NCBI GenBank assembly: GCA_946408295.1
Contig: CAMJRT010000087.1
Span: 1-5,888, forward strand
DNA: 5,888 nt
Source: an uncultured Bacteroidales bacterium
Lineage (GTDB): Bacteria > Bacteroidota > Bacteroidia > Bacteroidales > UBA932
Reading direction: 5' to 3'
Position 1 is the stretch's first letter. Each line of letters opens with the position of its first letter. A program made the translations under genes and the position numbers. This document shows, in pieces, positions 1 through 5,888 of this stretch. Below the pieces are notes generated by a model. It had not been told where the DNA came from. It ran no database searches and saw only the letters and a list, made by a program, of their open reading frames with translations.

Positions 1-536
1 GCCCGGAGGACGAAATCCACGTCCACGGCATCCACGGAAAACTCTTCCCGCCAGCCTCCGATTTCTTCCAGCAAGGGCAGGGCGATCAGCATCCCCGATG
101 TAATCAGGAAATCCGTCGGCTCATAGCGCGCAGCGCCTGCCGGCTCCGGGTCTGCCGGGCCTGTGCCTTCCGAGCCATCTGCAGCAGAGCGGGCCGCCGC
201 CTCGCCTTTGGGCCTCACACGCGGTCCGTACAGGCCGACGGGACCCTCCAGCGCCGCCTGCAGATAGGCTGGAAAATCTTCCCATTCGGAATCTTGATCC
301 ATCGTCAGCAGGTAGTCATAGCCGTGCTCCCGGGCATACTCCCAGGAACGGTTCAACGCATAGGCAATCCCCCGGTTGGTCCCGTCTCCGGCCTCGACCA
401 GCCGCTCGCCCGCGAACTCGAACGGAGAATTTTTCCACAGAAAAATCCGGTCCACCGCATCGCTATAACGCGCCAGGCGACAGCGCAAAGCCTCCACATC
501 GGGCTTGTAAGCAACAACGACAGCCAGGATTTTCAT
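1..536 (-). CDS. Rhamnosyltransferase-like GT2 glycosyltransferase (C-terminus beyond left edge)
   Basis: This is the N-terminal 178 codons of a family 2 glycosyltransferase; the frame is open to the left edge, so the C-terminus is missing. It probably transfers a nucleotide-sugar-derived residue (rhamnose in the best-known relatives, RfbF-like) to a lipid-linked glycan at the cytoplasmic face. Visible landmarks are the start MKILAVVVAYKPD (first beta strand of the GT-A fold), 'GTNRGIAYALN' at residues 52-62, 'LLTMDQDSEW' at 76-85 whose DQD (80-82) is the metal/nucleotide-binding acidic motif, 'FLITSGMLI' at 143-151, and 'GGWREEFSVDAVDVDF' at 160-175, the acceptor-side block of this subfamily. 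Residues about 111-137 form an Ala/Gly/Pro/acidic low-complexity stretch not expected inside this fold. The ATG at 536-534 overlaps the flippase stop by 4 bases (ATGA). No Shine-Dalgarno sequence is visible, only an A-rich stretch. The family call is firm; the sugar specificity is inferred. Confidence 0.92.
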   Translation of the reverse strand, partial: MKILAVVVAYKPDVEALRCRLARYSDAVDRIFLWKNSPFEFAGERLVEAGDGTNRGIAYALNRSWEYAREHGYDYLLTMDQDSEWEDFPAYLQAALEGPVGLYGPRVRPKGEAAARSAADGSEGTGPADPEPAGAARYEPTDFLITSGMLIALPLLEEIGGWREEFSVDAVDVDFVLR

Positions 537-2065
537 TTTCTTGCCAACTTGGAACGGACAAAATTCTTCTCTCCCGGGGTCAGGCCGCCCAGCCAGACGC
601 CCAGTCCGGCTGAGAGCGCCCCCACCAGAGCCACCGGCAAGAAACGCCAGGCCACCGTCGGCAGCAGGAGCACCAGCAGTCCCGCCGCCAACACCGACGG
701 AAGCACGGCGCTCCCCATCGGCAGCAGCGCCTCCCGCAGGAACTTACGGATAGAAAAATCCGTATCGCGCCGGGCGATGAGCAGCAACACGACATCCTTG
801 AGCAAGTACACGGCGATAAAGACGAAATAAGCCGTCCAAACCGGCAGTCCGGCCCGGTACAGCGCCCAGGTCAGCGGAAAAACCAGCACCGTCACCGCAC
901 TGGTGAGCAGATAAAAGCGACGGATTTTCCCGTGCGCCTGCTCCAGGGTCACCAGCGTGTTGGGGGTAAAATCCACCAGGAAGCACAACAAGGTCAAGCG
1001 GGTGAAGAGGGCCGCCTCGGGCGGAAGTTCCGTTCCCAGCCACAAACGGAGGATGGCGGGCGCGTCGGTCAGGAACGGAAGCGTCAGCACCCACAATATC
1101 CAGAAATAATACTTGGCCCCTTTGCAGACCAGTTCAAAAGCATAATCCCGACTTCCGCCGACATACGATTTCACCAAAGGCGGATTGATGGCGACCGCGA
1201 CATTGGTGGCGAACTGGCGCACCACCTGCTCCACCTTGTCGGCGATGCCCCGCGCCGCATTGACGGACACCCCGAAGAAAACATTCATCAGTTGGTTGAT
1301 GCCCTGGGTACTGAGCATATAGGTTCCCGAACCCAGGAAATTCCAACCGGCAAAAGCCCCCATCTCCTTCATCAACGCCCCTTCGCAGCGGAAAGGAAGG
1401 CGGGACTCCGGGAAACGGACGGCGGCATAAAGCACATAACCCGCCCGGGTGAGCACCCCCACCGCCAGCAACAGCCAGACGTAGAGAACGAGGCGGTCGG
1501 CGGAAGAAGAGGCGATCAGCAAGGCCGCCCCCCATTTCAGAACGGCTTCCAGGATGCCCAGATACGCATAGGCATCCATCCGTTCGTGGGCCGTAATCAG
1601 CGCCAGATAGGGCGTGGTCAGCAACTGGACGACCAGCAGCAGGAGCGAAGCGTGCAAGACGACGGAGGCCGCAGTCATCCGCTCCGGAGGAATGAGCATT
1701 TTCCCATGCAAATACCCGAGCCCTACGCTTTCTACCAGCACCAGAATCAGCAAGCAGAAAAGCCCCATAATGGCCAGACTGGTCCCGAACACCGTCTTCA
1801 GACGCCGCTCGTCCCCTTCTCCCAGCGCCACCATCAGATAACGGCTGATGGCATTGGAAACCGTTGTCATCACCAGCATCGACATCGTGACGACGCCGCC
1901 CACCGCACTGAAGATACCATAGTCGCTGATGCCCAGCGAACGCAGCACAATCCGGTAGGTAAACAGCCCGATACCCAGCAGCACCAGCATCCGCACATAC
2001 AGAAAAACTGTATTGCGGGCGATACGGCGGCTCTTTTCGGACAGGATGGGCTCGGGTGCGGACAT
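533..2065 (-). CDS. Wzx/MATE-like polysaccharide flippase (lipopolysaccharide biosynthesis protein)
   Basis: This 510-residue multi-pass inner-membrane protein is of the polysaccharide-exporter (Wzx, MOP superfamily) type. It would flip the undecaprenyl-linked oligosaccharide from the cytoplasmic to the periplasmic face. Hydrophobic segments lie at roughly 18-40, 48-70, 93-117, 134-158, 165-186, 190-213, 238-262, 318-335, 352-372, 384-402, 405-428, 445-470 and 475-495, consistent with 12-14 helices. Family-typical blocks are 'SRRIARNTVFLYVRML' (12-27), 'YRIVLRSLGISDYGIFSAVG' (37-56), 'FAGWNFLGSG' (238-247) with 'TQGINQLMN' (253-261), and 'FFGVSVNAARGIADKVEQ' (263-280), the most recognisable signature of the Bacteroidetes version. 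The length is normal for that group. The start ATG shares its A with the last base of the upstream GT2 stop (TAATG), and the stop overlaps the next gene by 4 bases, so it sits in the middle of a coupled three-gene block. The substrate glycan cannot be deduced from the sequence. Confidence 0.94.
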   Translation of the reverse strand: MSAPEPILSEKSRRIARNTVFLYVRMLVLLGIGLFTYRIVLRSLGISDYGIFSAVGGVVTMSMLVMTTVSNAISRYLMVALGEGDERRLKTVFGTSLAIMGLFCLLILVLVESVGLGYLHGKMLIPPERMTAASVVLHASLLLLVVQLLTTPYLALITAHERMDAYAYLGILEAVLKWGAALLIASSSADRLVLYVWLLLAVGVLTRAGYVLYAAVRFPESRLPFRCEGALMKEMGAFAGWNFLGSGTYMLSTQGINQLMNVFFGVSVNAARGIADKVEQVVRQFATNVAVAINPPLVKSYVGGSRDYAFELVCKGAKYYFWILWVLTLPFLTDAPAILRLWLGTELPPEAALFTRLTLLCFLVDFTPNTLVTLEQAHGKIRRFYLLTSAVTVLVFPLTWALYRAGLPVWTAYFVFIAVYLLKDVVLLLIARRDTDFSIRKFLREALLPMGSAVLPSVLAAGLLVLLLPTVAWRFLPVALVGALSAGLGVWLGGLTPGEKNFVRSKLARK

Positions 2066-3018
2066 TAGGGCAGGCGGGAATAATATTTCAAGAAAATCTC
2101 CTTGGGGGTTTTCGTGGTAAAAATGCTGGCCAGATTATGCGCATACACCGTGCGCTTGATGCGAAGGCCCTTTTGGGAATTGAACAGGCAGCGCAGAGCG
2201 GCCCAGCAGAATTTGCAGAATTCCGCCCACCACACGATGCAGCCGAGGAAGAAATAGCGCAGGGCACGCCCCCGGCTGTGGAACATCAGAAAACCGCGCA
2301 TCCCCGCCGGTTTGGTGGCCGTGATGACCTTGCGGGCCGTTTTGTGGTGGTAATGAATCACCAGCGCATCCACATCCACGTAGATGCCATAGCCCTTATT
2401 TCGGGCCAGGGTGGAGAGGGCGATATCCTCCGGGGTGAAGAAATACCGTTCGTCAAACCAGCCCAACTCCTCGAAGACATCCCGGCGGATCAGAAAACAG
2501 GCGCCGTTGATATCGGTGGTCCGGAAAATGGAATTCGTGACCGGCCGCTTTCCCTGGGTATCGTCTTTGCGCTGGTTTCCATCGAGATGGTAGCGTTCCA
2601 GAATATATTTCCAGGCGGTTTGACGGGGTCGTCCGCAGGTCTGAATCTCCCCGCTGGGGAAATCGATTTTGGGGGAAAGAATGGCCGCGTCTTCGGGCAA
2701 TTTGGCAAAATCCCGGACCAGACAATCGATAGAAGGCATAAAAATGCGCGTATCATCATTGATGCACAGCACCAACTCTCCGCTCACCTGCCGCAGGGCC
2801 AGGTTGTTGTTTTCCGCAAAGCCCCTGATCTCGTCGCTCTCCACCCAATGCACATCCGGAAAATCGGCTTGCAACTTCGCCAGCGCCGCCTTATCAAACA
2901 AATACGCTACCACCCAAATATCATAGGATATCGAGGTATAACGCTGCAAACTGTCCAGACACGGCACCAAGTTGTCCGGACGATTCATACACACAATAAC
3001 GATACTGACCTGAGGCAT
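2065..3018 (-). CDS. GT2 family glycosyltransferase
   Basis: This is a 317-residue GT-A-fold family 2 glycosyltransferase (WbbL/rhamnosyltransferase-like), likely adding one sugar to the lipid-linked repeat unit. Motifs, numbered from the chosen start: 'PQVSIVIVCMNRPDNL' (2-17), the first nucleotide-binding strand; 'GFAENNNLALRQVSGELVL' (66-84); 'NDDT' (87-90), the DxD-equivalent metal-binding site; 'GACFLIRRDVFEELGWFDE' (172-190); and 'FFTPEDIALSTLARNKGY' (193-210), with the ED pair (197-198) as the likely catalytic-base region. A hydrophobic/aromatic stretch at about 254-280 may associate with the membrane. The frame can be extended to a TTG at 3042 or an ATG at 3036, but the ATG at 3018 puts the family's beta-strand start directly at the N-terminus, so it is preferred. 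No strong Shine-Dalgarno sequence supports any of the three. It is the first gene of the left block, behind the gap with a putative promoter; its TAA overlaps the flippase ATG by one base. Confidence 0.9.
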   Translation of the reverse strand: MPQVSIVIVCMNRPDNLVPCLDSLQRYTSISYDIWVVAYLFDKAALAKLQADFPDVHWVESDEIRGFAENNNLALRQVSGELVLCINDDTRIFMPSIDCLVRDFAKLPEDAAILSPKIDFPSGEIQTCGRPRQTAWKYILERYHLDGNQRKDDTQGKRPVTNSIFRTTDINGACFLIRRDVFEELGWFDERYFFTPEDIALSTLARNKGYGIYVDVDALVIHYHHKTARKVITATKPAGMRGFLMFHSRGRALRYFFLGCIVWWAEFCKFCWAALRCLFNSQKGLRIKRTVYAHNLASIFTTKTPKEIFLKYYSRLP

Positions 3019-3036
3019 ACTACATACACTCTGCAT

Positions 3037-3046
3037 AACCAACCCC
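3037..3046. repeat. 10-bp direct repeat AACCAACCCC, copy near the GT2 start
   Basis: The plus strand reads AACCAACCCC here (GGGGTTGGTT in the sense of transcription). An identical copy lies 71 bp away at 3108-3117. The match stops at exactly 10 bases on both sides. This copy lies just upstream of the alternative ATG at 3036, within the predicted leader. It could be a regulator half-site, but it could also be chance. Confidence 0.3.
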
Positions 3047-3078
3047 GCCGGGCAGTCACGAGAAACCCGGTATCACCA

Positions 3079-3113
3079 CAAAGATATAAAGATTTTTCTA
3101 CAAATACAACCAA
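3079..3113 (-). promoter_or_regulatory. Putative Bacteroidetes-type promoter (TTG-N20-TATCTTTG) for the left gene block
   Basis: In the direction of transcription the element TATCTTTG (3086 to 3079) matches the Bacteroidetes housekeeping -7 consensus TAnnTTTG exactly. A TTG at 3109-3107, 20 bases upstream, gives the usual spacing for the -33 element; another TTG lies at 3113-3111. The better-matching TTTG at 3104-3101 is only 14 bases away, which is too close. The element lies in an AT-rich island (about 3080-3109) that stands out in GC-rich surroundings. Transcription would start near 3072-3076, giving a leader of about 55 bases before the ATG at 3018. It would drive the GT2, flippase and left-edge GT2 genes. 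The call rests on consensus match and position only. Confidence 0.45.
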
Positions 3114-3117
3114 CCCC
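3108..3117. repeat. 10-bp direct repeat AACCAACCCC, copy at the -33 region
   Basis: This is identical to the copy at 3037-3046 and in the same orientation. It covers the TTG trinucleotides that could act as the -33 element, so a protein bound here would affect promoter use. In the direction of transcription its GGGG also forms the 3' arm of a small CCCC-GATA-GGGG hairpin (3114-3125). Confidence 0.3.
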
Positions 3118-3156
3118 TATCGGGGGCTGCCCTTCTTCCGTCGACACCTGCCCGGG

Positions 3157-3174
3157 CCTTTCGCCCCCGAAAGG
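3157..3174 (-). terminator. Stem-loop after the GT4 gene, possible weak terminator or attenuator
   Basis: A perfect 7-bp inverted repeat (CCTTTCG / CGAAAGG) with a 4-base loop begins 21 bases after the GT4 stop codon. No T-tract follows on the transcribed strand, so it is a poor intrinsic terminator. It could instead stabilise the 3' end of the upstream message or reduce read-through. A second, weaker hairpin (CCCC-GATA-GGGG, 3125 to 3114) lies further on and is followed by a T/G-rich stretch. Confidence 0.25.
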
Positions 3175-3195
3175 GCGGAACCGCTCACGCAACAT

Positions 3196-4347
3196 TTAGA
3201 TTGACCGAATATACTCCTCGTAAAGGGCGACGGTGCGGGGCCAGGTGAAATGGCCGGCGATGCGTTCGTAGGCGCGTTGGGCGTGGCGGTCCAGCATATC
3301 CCGAATGCGGGCTTCGGCGGAGACAGCGGGAAAGAGAAAACGGAAGGCGTGTTCGAGGGAAGAAAGGTCGTCGGGACGTACCCAGATGGCATCATCTCCC
3401 AGGGCCTCGCGATTGGAGGGGATATCGGAAGCCAGCACCGGGATGCGGTGGGCGGCCGCTTCCAGCAAAGCGACGGACAGCCCCTCGATGGAAGAAGGCA
3501 GGCAGAAAAGATGGGTACGGCGCAACAATGCCTCCTTTTCCTCGCCAAACACTTCCCCCACATACTCCACCGCCTCGCAGGAGTCCATCAGTTGGCGGAT
3601 TTTCCGCCCGTACGCACCGGACGCATCCATAGAACCCGCGATCACCAGCCGGGCCGTCAGCCCTCGTTCCACCCGGATGCGGGCAAAGGCCCGGATGAGC
3701 AAATCCACATTCTTTTCCGGAGAAATACGGCCCATATACAGCAGGGTGTACGGACGCTCCCACGCAACACGCCCGCCCCGGATTGCCCCGCCGGACGCAA
3801 CGCTTCCGTCCCAGCCCGCAGGCTCCGGCAGGTCCACCGCGCTGGGAATAGTCACCGCCCTGCCGGCACAGCCATAATGCTTGACATACCAGTCCGTCTG
3901 CTCCCGGCTGCACAGGACGATGTGCCGGTGACGACGGGCGGCCCAGGCCTCGCAAAGCCGCAAAAGAGCGCGTTGAAGCCCATTGTACTTGCTTCTTTTC
4001 CACTCAAAACCGTGCCCCATCAAGAGGGTCTTCACCCCTTTCCGCTCCGCCAGGAAACTCCAGACGGCGCTGGGCCAGACATTGTAATGAATCAGGTCGC
4101 ATCCCTCTTCCAAAGCCCGGAGCGTCGCCCGGCGGGAAGCCCAAATCTTGCGAAGATACTTGCTCTTCGGCGCCTTGATATACAAGATACGGACATCCCG
4201 ATAAAAACGGACTTCGTCCGCATCGCTTTCGCAGCAGACCGTGACATCATACCCCTTGGACGCCAACGCCACCGGAAGATGAAGCATCCAATTCTCGATG
4301 CCCCCGACGGAAAAGATATCCCGGCCTCCTATGAAAAAAATTTTCAT
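3196..4347 (-). CDS. GT4 family glycosyltransferase (GT-B fold)
   Basis: This 383-residue retaining glycosyltransferase of family 4 is complete. The N-terminal acceptor domain begins 'MKIFFIGGRDIFSVGGIENW' (1-20), where the glycine-rich loop and following helix resemble the DUF1972-type GT4 subgroup; 'LLMGHGFEWKRSKYNGLQRA' (108-127) supports the same subgroup. The donor-binding domain has 'LLYMGRISPEKNVDLLIRAF' (202-221), 'RLVIAGSMD' (233-241), 'EYVGEVFGEEK' (261-271) and the EX7E motif with E288 and E296 in 'SIEGLSVALLEA', then 'PVLASDIPSNREAL'. It would act in the cytoplasm or at the inner membrane on a lipid-linked glycan; donor and acceptor are unknown. The linker at about 174-196 is Gly/Ala/Ser-rich. 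The ATG overlaps the radical SAM stop by 4 bases (ATGA), and AAGGAAGG lies 6 bases upstream, one of the few Shine-Dalgarno-like sequences in this window, supporting the start. It is the last gene of the right block, before the gap. Confidence 0.93.
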   Translation of the reverse strand: MKIFFIGGRDIFSVGGIENWMLHLPVALASKGYDVTVCCESDADEVRFYRDVRILYIKAPKSKYLRKIWASRRATLRALEEGCDLIHYNVWPSAVWSFLAERKGVKTLLMGHGFEWKRSKYNGLQRALLRLCEAWAARRHRHIVLCSREQTDWYVKHYGCAGRAVTIPSAVDLPEPAGWDGSVASGGAIRGGRVAWERPYTLLYMGRISPEKNVDLLIRAFARIRVERGLTARLVIAGSMDASGAYGRKIRQLMDSCEAVEYVGEVFGEEKEALLRRTHLFCLPSSIEGLSVALLEAAAHRIPVLASDIPSNREALGDDAIWVRPDDLSSLEHAFRFLFPAVSAEARIRDMLDRHAQRAYERIAGHFTWPRTVALYEEYIRSI

Positions 4348-5333
4348 TCCGCGCCTTCCTTCTTTGCATCCTTTTTAAGGCAACGCCGGCACTTCGCTCC
4401 GACAATCCACCCGGCCACGGTCAAAGGATGGCTTTTGATGGCGGGTGAAGCCGTCCCCATCATCCAGCAGTTGCGGCCGCAGGAAGCCACAGCCGCACGG
4501 ACTTCGTGCGCGCGGGGACTGTTCCAGATTTCCTCAAAAGAAGCCGCCTCCGCCAGGTTGCCCATCCCCATCGCCTCCGCCATTCCATTGCACGGCAGCA
4601 CATTGGCATACGGGTCCACGAAAAAGTTGCTGCTCCCGGCCCGGCAGGGAAGCGGACGGGGCCGGCCCAGCACATATCCCTTCAGGCCGGCATTGAAATA
4701 AGCCCTGGCCCAGGATTTGGGGCTGTTTTCGGCCAACATACAATCCACCAGTTCATCCAGTACGGATGCCACGCCGGACCTGTCCGCTATCACATTGTCC
4801 TGCTTGTGGAAATAAAAAGAATTGTGGACCGCCGCCGTCGCAAACTCCAGCCCCCTTTCCCGGGCCAGCCGATACAGCGGCAACAAATCCCGATGATTGG
4901 TTCCCGAGAGCGTAATGGCCACACCCACATCCTTGCGGCCCAGTTCCAACAACTGCCGCAGGGTCTCCATCCCCCGCTCAAAACCGCCCGGAACACCCCG
5001 CAACGCATCGTTAGTCTCCGCCAGTCCTTCCAGGCTGATGCGAAATCCCGCTTCGGGATATTTCCGCGCCATTGCAACGATGCGCTCCGTGTACCAGCCG
5101 TTGGTGGAAAAGACGATGCGGCGGCTGCGCGGCACAAGGATGCGGACAATCTCCTCCAAATCTTCCCGTTCGAAAGGCTCTCCGCCCGTAATATTGACGG
5201 CGTTCATCCGGGGCAATTTCTCCAGCACGGACGGCGCGAACTCTTCCGAGCAAGCGGAAGGATGCCGCCAGATAGAGCACATCTTACAGCGGAAAGGGCA
5301 ACGCCAAGTGACTATGATACACGCATCCATCAT
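4344..5333 (-). CDS. Radical SAM protein with SPASM-like C-terminal domain
   Basis: This 329-residue radical S-adenosylmethionine enzyme has the canonical CxxxCxxC site near its start: C12, C16 and C19 in 'TWRCPFRCKMCSIW'. 'NITGGEPF' (47-54) is the SAM-contacting GGE motif, and 'VFSTNGW' (74-80) and 'RISLEGL' (98-104) are further barrel strands typical of the family. The C-terminal part has SPASM/twitch-like spacing: C230 in 'PCRAGSSNFFVDPYANVLPC', C248, then 'MGNLAEAASFEEIWNS' (257-272), C285 and C289, probably ligating an auxiliary iron-sulfur cluster. A further CRRC pair (315, 318) precedes a Lys-rich tail. Relatives include peptide-modifying and sugar-modifying enzymes, and similar proteins are often found in glycan loci with unknown substrate. 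Its gene overlaps both glycosyltransferase neighbours by 4 bases, so a role in modifying the glycan, a nucleotide sugar or a lipid-linked intermediate is plausible but inferred. A start one codon later (second ATG) is equally possible. Confidence 0.91.
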   Translation of the reverse strand: MMDACIIVTWRCPFRCKMCSIWRHPSACSEEFAPSVLEKLPRMNAVNITGGEPFEREDLEEIVRILVPRSRRIVFSTNGWYTERIVAMARKYPEAGFRISLEGLAETNDALRGVPGGFERGMETLRQLLELGRKDVGVAITLSGTNHRDLLPLYRLARERGLEFATAAVHNSFYFHKQDNVIADRSGVASVLDELVDCMLAENSPKSWARAYFNAGLKGYVLGRPRPLPCRAGSSNFFVDPYANVLPCNGMAEAMGMGNLAEAASFEEIWNSPRAHEVRAAVASCGRNCWMMGTASPAIKSHPLTVAGWIVGAKCRRCLKKDAKKEGAE

Positions 5334-5887
5334 AGGCCGCGATACAGTTCAATCAGTTTGCGGGCCGTATCTTCCAGCCCATAGCCCAGTTTGAGCAACG
5401 CATCCCGTGAAGAAAGGCTATCGGAGCCGGTCCCCTCTGAAGCAAGCCCGTCCCCCGCCAAGGCCCGCCCGGCGCCCCCGGTCACGCCCGTCATCACCTC
5501 CCAGGCTTTTTGAGCCAGGGCTTTCGCATCAAAACTCGAAACCACGTGACAATCCGGACAGTACTTTGCCAGATAGGGCAGATCCCCCACCGGCGTCGCC
5601 ACCACCGGCACATTGCACATCAGGCATTCTTTGACCGCATTGGGCGAACCCTCATAATCACTGGTCAGCAAGAACAAATCGGCGGCATTATACCAAAGGG
5701 GCATCCTTGCAGGGGCCTCTTCCTGCAAAATCAGCGGATGGACCGGCCCGCCGAAACGCTCGATCAGGCGGGTCAGCACGACGTCAAAACGGTCCCTGCG
5801 CTTCTGGGAATGCTTCCGGGCGGCGCGACGGACATTGGCATCGATAAAAAGGAGATAACGCCCCTCCGGCTCCAGTCCCAATACCCG
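5330..5887 (-). CDS. GT4-type glycosyltransferase, C-terminal part (N-terminus beyond right edge)
   Basis: This is the C-terminal 185 codons of a GT-B-fold glycosyltransferase. The frame is open to the right edge; the in-frame TTG at 5881 is an internal leucine, not a start, because the two preceding codons (Arg-Val) are open and the N-terminal acceptor domain is absent. The visible part is the donor-binding domain: a beta strand 'YLLFIDANVRR', 'KRRDRFDVVLTRL', 'MPLWYNAADLFLLTSDYEGS', and the EX7E motif in 'EGSPNAVKECL', then 'NVPVVATPVGDLPYLAKY'. 'YNAADLFLLTS.YEGSPNAVKE' is typical of GT4 enzymes in Bacteroidetes glycan loci. A Gly/Ala/Ser-rich stretch (about 25 residues, bases roughly 5410-5490) separates the fold core from the last helix, 'LEDTARKLIELYRGL'. 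The stop TGA overlaps the radical SAM ATG by 4 bases. Donor and acceptor are unknown. Confidence 0.9.
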   Translation of the reverse strand, partial: RVLGLEPEGRYLLFIDANVRRAARKHSQKRRDRFDVVLTRLIERFGGPVHPLILQEEAPARMPLWYNAADLFLLTSDYEGSPNAVKECLMCNVPVVATPVGDLPYLAKYCPDCHVVSSFDAKALAQKAWEVMTGVTGGAGRALAGDGLASEGTGSDSLSSRDALLKLGYGLEDTARKLIELYRGL

Positions 5888-5888
5888 A

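Noticed and set aside
294..830. Plus-strand open frame (178 codons) at the left end
   Set aside because: It overlaps the start of the left-edge GT2 and the end of the flippase on the opposite strand; both have clear motifs and this frame has none.
932..2068. Plus-strand open frame (378 codons) antisense to the flippase
   Set aside because: The translation is dominated by Gln, His and Arg, the mirror of hydrophobic codons on the other strand; the minus-strand protein is an unmistakable membrane transporter.
3048..3155. Inverted repeat CCGGGCAG / CTGCCCGG flanking the promoter, as in phase-variable invertible capsule promoters
   Set aside because: The arms (3048-3055 and 3148-3155) match for only 8 bases; Bacteroides invertible promoters normally have much longer arms. 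Such a short GC-rich match is likely by chance, and no invertase gene lies in the window.
2056..3204. Plus-strand open frame (382 codons) covering the GT2 gene and the intergenic gap
   Set aside because: It is antisense to a clear GT2 gene, has no family motifs, and has a composition typical of a reverse-complement frame.
3250..4701. Long plus-strand open frame (483 codons) antisense to the GT4 and radical SAM genes
   Set aside because: It spans the junction of two well-supported minus-strand genes, is rich in Gln/His/Arg/Pro/Gly with no recognisable domain, and is the expected shadow of GC-rich coding sequence.
5881..5887. TTG at 5881 as the true start of the right-edge glycosyltransferase
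   Set aside because: The frame is open upstream to the window edge and the protein from this point has only the C-terminal donor-binding domain, so the gene continues outside the window.

Overview
This window looks like the interior of a surface-polysaccharide (capsule, O-antigen or similar exported glycan) biosynthesis locus from a member of the Bacteroidetes, most likely a GC-rich Bacteroidales lineage. Three things point there: the flippase belongs to the roughly 510-residue type with 'RIARNTVFLYVRM', 'LGISDYGIFSAVGGVV' and 'GVSVNAARGIA' motifs that is typical of gut Bacteroidetes; the genes mostly lack clear Shine-Dalgarno sequences; and the one real intergenic region holds a TATCTTTG element matching the Bacteroidetes -7 consensus TAnnTTTG. 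By eye the DNA is GC-rich (high 50s percent), which would suit an Alistipes-like genome better than Bacteroides sensu stricto, but the genus is only a guess.

All six genes are on the minus strand, so transcription runs from right to left. In transcription order: a GT4-type glycosyltransferase cut by the right edge (5330-5887); a radical SAM protein with a SPASM-like C-terminus (4344-5333); a second GT4 glycosyltransferase (3196-4347); a 153-215 bp non-coding gap with a putative promoter, a stem-loop and a 10-bp direct repeat; a GT2 glycosyltransferase (2065-3018); a Wzx/MATE-like polysaccharide flippase (533-2065); and a rhamnosyltransferase-like GT2 cut by the left edge (1-536).

The genes form two tightly packed blocks. 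In each block neighbouring genes overlap by 4 bases (ATGA) or 1 base (TAATG), which suggests translational coupling. The right block holds two GT4 enzymes and the radical SAM enzyme. The left block holds two GT2 enzymes and the flippase, probably expressed at least partly from its own promoter in the gap. Together the proteins would build a lipid-linked oligosaccharide on the cytoplasmic face and flip it across the inner membrane. No polymerase, priming transferase or chain-length regulator lies in the window.

The least ordinary element is the radical SAM/SPASM enzyme coupled to the glycosyltransferases. Its substrate cannot be read from the sequence, and it may modify the glycan or a precursor. 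A second oddity is a Gly/Ala/Ser/Pro-rich low-complexity insert in three of the four glycosyltransferases. I found no CRISPR array, tRNA, rRNA or insertion sequence. The long plus-strand open frames are antisense shadows of the real genes.
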